62,836 nt of DNA from Streptosporangium canum (GTDB lineage: Bacteria > Actinomycetota > Actinomycetes > Streptosporangiales > Streptosporangiaceae), in NCBI RefSeq assembly GCF_900113865.1, contig NZ_FOQY01000043.1:1-62836 (forward strand). Direction: 5' to 3'. This document shows, in pieces, positions 59,919 to 62,836 of this stretch; position 1 is the first letter of the stretch, and each line of letters begins with the position of its first letter. A program made the position numbers and the translations under genes. The notes beneath the pieces are model-generated. The model searched no databases, was not told the DNA's origin, and saw only the letters and a list, made by a program, of their open reading frames with translations.

Positions 59919-60518
59919 GTGTCCCGCATGTATGAGGAACTGTCCGAGATGGCCGACGGCAAGACCTTCACCTATGTGAAGGGCGTGAGCCCCGCCGACC
60001 TCGTGACCCGCTGGGGCGGCGATCCCGCCACCTTCACCCCGATGACCTTCGCCGAGATGGTCGAGCAGTGGTGGCGTCTCTACGACAGGCAGGTTCCGCT
60101 CGTCGCCGCGGCCGTCATCAGTGACTGGACGCTGGCTATCGACAACCGCTACATCGGAGTCGACGAGAAGATCGTCGAGCGGTTGTCGGCGGGCACTCGT
60201 GTCGTCTCCCACTTCCTGCTGGAGATCAAGGCACTCCACGACTTCCGTTGGTTCGAAGACGGGCAGGAGCAGATCAGCTTCTATCCCCAGGAAGGCTTCA
60301 TGGTCGGCGACACGCACGCGGAGCCCGACCACATGCCGGTCGCTTTCGCTGAGATCGTGGGCCGCTCCGACGCCCGGTTTCCGGGCGTGTGGAACATCAA
60401 TGAGGGGCCGGTGTTCGTCTGGGCCGAGGAACTGACCGGCATCACGCTGACTCCGGAGTTACTCGGCGAGCTCTCGTTCCTCGGCGGCTTCCTGCCCGCC
60501 GACCCCACGAAGCCCTAG
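59919..60518 (+). CDS. DUF6461 protein, copy 2
   Basis: The product has 199 residues (GTG 59919 or ATG 59928). It shares with copy 1 the segments TYVKGVSPADLVTRWGGDPA TF, WTLAIDNRYIGVDEKIVERL, SAGTRVVSHFLLEIKALHDF and AEELTGITLTPELLGEL. DUF6461 proteins are usually found in actinomycete accessory regions. The six-base gap from copy 1 implies translational coupling. Substantial divergence between copies suggests different partners or specificity rather than a recent duplication. Confidence 0.8.
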   Translation: MSRMYEELSEMADGKTFTYVKGVSPADLVTRWGGDPATFTPMTFAEMVEQWWRLYDRQVPLVAAAVISDWTLAIDNRYIGVDEKIVERLSAGTRVVSHFLLEIKALHDFRWFEDGQEQISFYPQEGFMVGDTHAEPDHMPVAFAEIVGRSDARFPGVWNINEGPVFVWAEELTGITLTPELLGELSFLGGFLPADPTKP

Positions 60519-60737
60519 AAGCCGGCGATACGTCCATGACGACCTATCCGATGCCCGCAAGGCGCGCATCGCCTTGGAGGAACAGGACCATGCAAAGCGA
60601 CGCCAGGACGCGACAGCGGCCAAGGGGAGCGCGAGGGGGCGAAAGCTCCTTCGCAGCGGGGGTCTGGGGGTCGCTCCCAGACAACGCAAAAGCCTCGCGA
60701 AGGTGGCCAAATAATGCCACCGAGCAAGGCTCGTCGA
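60519..60737. other. Unassigned remnant between DUF6461 pair and att copy 2
   Basis: A frame without a start reads RYVHDDLSDARKARIALEEQ and continues as a charged, Arg/Lys-rich tail to a stop at 60713-60715. It looks like the end of a larger gene brought in by recombination, but I cannot identify it. Confidence 0.5.
60691..60731 (-). terminator. Terminator-like hairpin after tRNA-Gly remnant (copy 2)
   Basis: Outer AGCCTCGC/GCAAGGCT pairing and inner GGTGGC/GCCACC around CAAATAAT; on the minus strand TTTTGCG follows. It lies directly 3' of the tRNA-Gly half at 60738, as expected for a tRNA terminator carried along with the site. Confidence 0.65.
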
Positions 60738-60896
60738 GAGCGGGTGACGGGAATCGAACCCGCGCTGTCAGCTTGGGAAGTCTCTAGCGCACATGGTCGC
60801 TGAGCTGGGAAGATGCTGACCTGCGGGGAGCGGGTTGAGTGACCGTGACTCCCCGTGATTCCCCCTGATCCCCCTCCTGACGGGCACGGGGTTATG
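60738..60896 (-). repeat. att-like copy 2: tRNA-Gly(CCC) 3' half plus arm sequence
   Basis: The 48 bases at 60738-60785 are identical to 62052-62099. On the minus strand they encode anticodon loop, T-arm and acceptor end (CACCCGCTC) of tRNA-Gly(CCC). No matching 5' half follows, so this is not a complete tRNA gene. The shared arm elements TCGCTGAGCTGGG and GCTGACCTG are present at equal distances in copy 3. Confidence 0.85.
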
Positions 60897-61137
60897 CGCC
60901 AGCGTGATCGGTGAAGTCTCCACGTGCCATAGCGATGGCCTACCAGGACGGCAAACCGCCACGCAGGCGAATCCCCCTGACCTCAACTCCGTACAGGCCT
61001 AGCAGACGGCGGCGGGGCCAACTATCGCCTCAGCTAGGCCAAGGGCTCAGCTGAGGGCGTAGCGGCTGATCTGGGATGGCAACCAAGATCGAGGAGTGGA
61101 CGCGAGGTCAGGCCTGGTGCTCATCTCTGCCGCGGGT

Positions 61138-61167
61138 TACCATCGAGTGCATATACTATTGATGGTA
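61138..61167. promoter_or_regulatory. HigBA operator/promoter
   Basis: TACCATC and GATGGTA flank 16 bases that include a TATACT -10 element (61152-61157). The right arm ends in the toxin start region. Autoregulation by the antitoxin is expected. Confidence 0.7.
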
Positions 61168-61538
61168 TGTCTCAGTGGGAGATCGACCTGGAGCCGGAGG
61201 TGGAGTCTTGGCTGGACGGACTTTCCTTTCCGCTCTATCAGCGGGTCATGCGGAACGTAGACGACTATCTCGTCACTGGTGGCATCCCTGATGGGGGTCA
61301 CGTGAAGAAGCTGAAGGATGCCGAAGGTGTGCACGAGCTGCGTGTTGCTCTCGACCGCACGACCTGGCGATTGACCTTCTGGAAGCCATCCAACAGGGTG
61401 ATCGTGATCCTGACGGTCTTCCGCAAGACACAGGATGGGACGCAGCCTGCCGACATCGACCGAGCGATCGCTGCCAAGAAGCGGTGTGAGGCAGAGCACG
61501 ACCTAACCACTACGCACGTGTTCGAGAGGAGCGCATGA
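61167..61538 (+). CDS. higB: HigB-type (RelE/ParE superfamily) toxin
   Basis: The product has 123 residues from ATG 61167. It belongs to the phage-derived Gp49-like (DUF891) HigB group: WEIDLEPEVESWLDGLSF, VKKLKDAEGVHELRVALDRT TWRLTFW and IVILTVFRKTQDGTQPADID RA. The conserved Arg/Lys cluster of this ribosome-dependent RNase family is present. Toxin precedes antitoxin, the reverse order typical of HigBA. Its stop overlaps the antitoxin start by four bases. Confidence 0.88.
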   Translation: MSQWEIDLEPEVESWLDGLSFPLYQRVMRNVDDYLVTGGIPDGGHVKKLKDAEGVHELRVALDRTTWRLTFWKPSNRVIVILTVFRKTQDGTQPADIDRAIAAKKRCEAEHDLTTTHVFERSA

Positions 61539-61891
61539 TGGGTCACAGTCGTTGGGAAACCTACAAGGCGAAGCGTCTGCGCGAGATGGAAGCGGATGCG
61601 CAGCCCCACTCCGAATACGAGCAGGCGGGCCGTGACCTGGAGCTTGGAGACCAGTTGCGTGAGATCCGTAAGCGCCGAGGCTTGTCTCAGAAGGTCGTAG
61701 CGGAGCGCTCCGGGATGTCCCAGCCCGCTCTGTCTCGCATCGAGGGCGGTGGTGGCATTCCGGATATAGCGACACTGCTGCGCCTCGGTGCGGCAATGGG
61801 GGTCCGGTTCCGCGTCGAGCTCGTCGTCGATGACGACACCACTGAAATCGAGCCTCTAACGGTGCATCACCGACAGCTCACGAATGCATAA
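61535..61891 (+). CDS. higA: HigA-type XRE antitoxin
   Basis: The product has 118 residues; ATG 61535 overlaps the toxin stop (ATGATG). The N-terminal 40 residues are charged and helical; the C-terminal XRE helix-turn-helix reads LGDQLREIRKRRGLSQKVVA ERSGMSQPALSRIEGGGGIP. It would bind the toxin and the dyad at 61138-61167. This is an intact TA pair that probably stabilises the island block it sits in. Confidence 0.9.
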   Translation: MMGHSRWETYKAKRLREMEADAQPHSEYEQAGRDLELGDQLREIRKRRGLSQKVVAERSGMSQPALSRIEGGGGIPDIATLLRLGAAMGVRFRVELVVDDDTTEIEPLTVHHRQLTNA

Positions 61892-62006
61892 GCCGCAGGC
61901 GGCCACTTCGAAGCTCAGTCTGTAAGCTTCCGCTGCTCCTTTCGCAGTAGCGGTCTTCAGCTGCGGCAGCCTTGCTCGAGGGTTGTCGGCGCCAGGGGAA
62001 CGAGGA

Positions 62007-62044
62007 AAAGCCCAGCTCTAGATCACGTTCTTAAGCTGGGCTTT
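62007..62044 (-). terminator. Terminator after tRNA-Gly remnant (copy 3)
   Basis: AAAGCCCAGCT (62007-62017) pairs with AGCTGGGCTTT (62034-62044), an 11-base perfect stem with T-rich flanks on both strands. It follows the HigA stop by about 115 bases and adjoins the 3' end of the minus-strand tRNA-Gly half, so it can serve both directions. Confidence 0.85.
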
Positions 62045-62051
62045 GTTGTTA

Positions 62052-62216
62052 GAGCGGGTGACGGGAATCGAACCCGCGCTGTCAGCTTGGGAAGTCTCTG
62101 ACACATCTGATCGCTGAGCTGGGGAAGGGCTGACCTGAGGGGGAGCGCTTCGAGTACCTGTCATTCTCCGTGAGTCCCCCTTGGTCGCTCTTCTGACGGG
62201 CACGTAACGGGCACGC
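62052..62216 (-). repeat. att-like copy 3: tRNA-Gly(CCC) 3' half plus arm sequence
   Basis: Identical to copy 2 over 48 bases (62052-62099), followed by the same arm elements TCGCTGAGCTGGG and GCTGACCTG at matching spacing and a CTTCTGACGGGCACG-like end. The 5' half of the tRNA is absent here too. Confidence 0.85.
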
Positions 62217-62480
62217 CTACTCGTAGATCGTTGCTGCCCCCAGTGCGTTGGCGAAGAACGACCAGGAGGCGTCATCGGGCGCAGGGCGGCCCGTGTTCGT
62301 GTAGTAGCCAGGGGAAGATTTGATCCAGCTCGCCAGCGCTCCCAGGAAACGGTCCAGGCGATCGTTCTCCCAGACCGCCCCGCTGATCAGTTCCGCATGA
62401 AGGGCCTCAACGTAGCGGGCAAGATCTTCGCGGGTCGCGACCGCTTCGGCGGCGGCAGGTGAGGTGTTGTTCTGTCTCAT
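62217..62480 (-). CDS. DUF7660-like small protein
   Basis: The product has 87 residues. EDLARYVEALHAELISG, then WENDRLDRFLGALASWIKS, SPGYYTNTGRPAPDDASWSF and FANALGAATIYE match the small DUF7660 fold often encoded near toxin or immunity genes in actinomycetes. No function is known. It begins the block to the right of att copy 3. Confidence 0.7.
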   Translation of the reverse strand: MRQNNTSPAAAEAVATREDLARYVEALHAELISGAVWENDRLDRFLGALASWIKSSPGYYTNTGRPAPDDASWSFFANALGAATIYE

Positions 62481-62836
62481 GGCTCCATGGTGGAGGTCTC
62501 ACCACGGACATGCACCTCCCCTGCCGGATCTTCCCGTCTGCCTCGTTCCACCCCGGAGGGGCAACAGCTCGGGGACGGAGGGGCAAGGCCGTCTTCGCGT
62601 GTACATCAGCCGGTGACGTTCCTCGGTCATTGGATGCCAACGGTCACAGACGGCCTTGATCCGGAGGAGTCGAGATGTTGGGCTTGCCTGGGACGTGGCA
62701 GGCGGGAAGATCCGGCTTCTACCTCAGCCAACTACGGCTCTGCGTTCGGCAGTCTCGATCATCCCGGAGCGGAGTCCCCCGCCGGAGGCGTCAGCTTCGA
62801 AAGAGCCGGACAAGCGCGACGGCTATCACCCCGGGG
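62481..62836. other. Unassigned end of window
   Basis: No recognisable gene. Short open frames lack coding character. It may be part of a further block of the tRNA-Gly island or the chromosomal flank. Confidence 0.5.

Noticed and set aside
60738..62099. Complete tRNA-Gly genes at copies 2 and 3
   Set aside because: Only the 3' half from the anticodon loop onward is present; the adjoining bases cannot form the acceptor, D-arm or anticodon stem.

Overview
This window is about 63 kb of high-GC DNA with GTG starts, leaderless or weakly led genes and gene families typical of spore-forming actinomycetes: a Cds1-like PLP enzyme, an AfsR-type regulator, a SigE-family sigma factor, CU044_5270 proteins, MEDS/STAS partner-switching proteins and IS630/IS5/IS605 remnants. 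A member of the Streptosporangiales is my best guess. That is inferred from gene content and was not measured.

Layout. Positions 1-2411 are a mobile-element patch: the 3' part of an IS605-type tnpB, a degraded VapBC-like toxin-antitoxin pair, and a complete IS630-family element with 36-bp terminal repeats at a TA target. Positions 2434-5566 (minus) hold a Cds1-like PLP enzyme, a HAD phosphatase, a thymidylate-synthase-fold protein and a membrane protein. Positions 5664-9837 hold a 1187-residue Ser/Thr kinase with a WD40-type sensor domain, then a small unknown gene. Positions 10145-12297 form a partner-switching module (MEDS-STAS, MEDS-HATPase, STAS). Positions 12542-30535 hold secreted and metabolic genes: a GH87-like alpha-1,3-glucanase, a molybdopterin oxidoreductase, a multicopper oxidase, DinB, an esterase, a secreted propeller protein, an AfsR-like regulator and a small secreted peptide. 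Positions 31290-41037 hold a DHFR-like reductase, a SigE-type sigma factor coupled to an MltG-like transglycosylase, a LysR regulator, DUF1801, VOC, a carboxylesterase, a lipoprotein, a quinone reductase behind a SoxR-type promoter, and a GNAT enzyme. Positions 41178-57440 hold several divergent regulator/target pairs (MerR/AKR, WYL/MDR reductase, LysR/MFS), two more sigma factors with probable partners, a large S8 protease and alpha/beta hydrolases.

The right end (57485-62836) is an integration hot spot. Three same-orientation copies of the 3' half of a minus-strand tRNA-Gly(CCC), each followed by conserved att-arm-like sequence, separate blocks of cargo: resolvase and SMI1 remnants, a multiply frameshifted APH-like pseudogene, a tandem DUF6461 pair, a HigBA toxin-antitoxin pair with a palindromic operator, and a DUF7660 gene.

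Two themes stand out. First, the window is unusually rich in truncated or frameshifted genes (VapBC, mycoredoxin, AHSA1, S41 peptidase, methyltransferase, IS5, MerR, AlkZ-like, NAD-binding, resolvase, SMI1, APH). Second, many regulator/target pairs carry clear dyad operators that can be read directly. The best candidates for undescribed biology are the sigma factor-MltG transmembrane fusion, the thymidylate-synthase-like/HAD/membrane cluster, and the tRNA-Gly accretion island.
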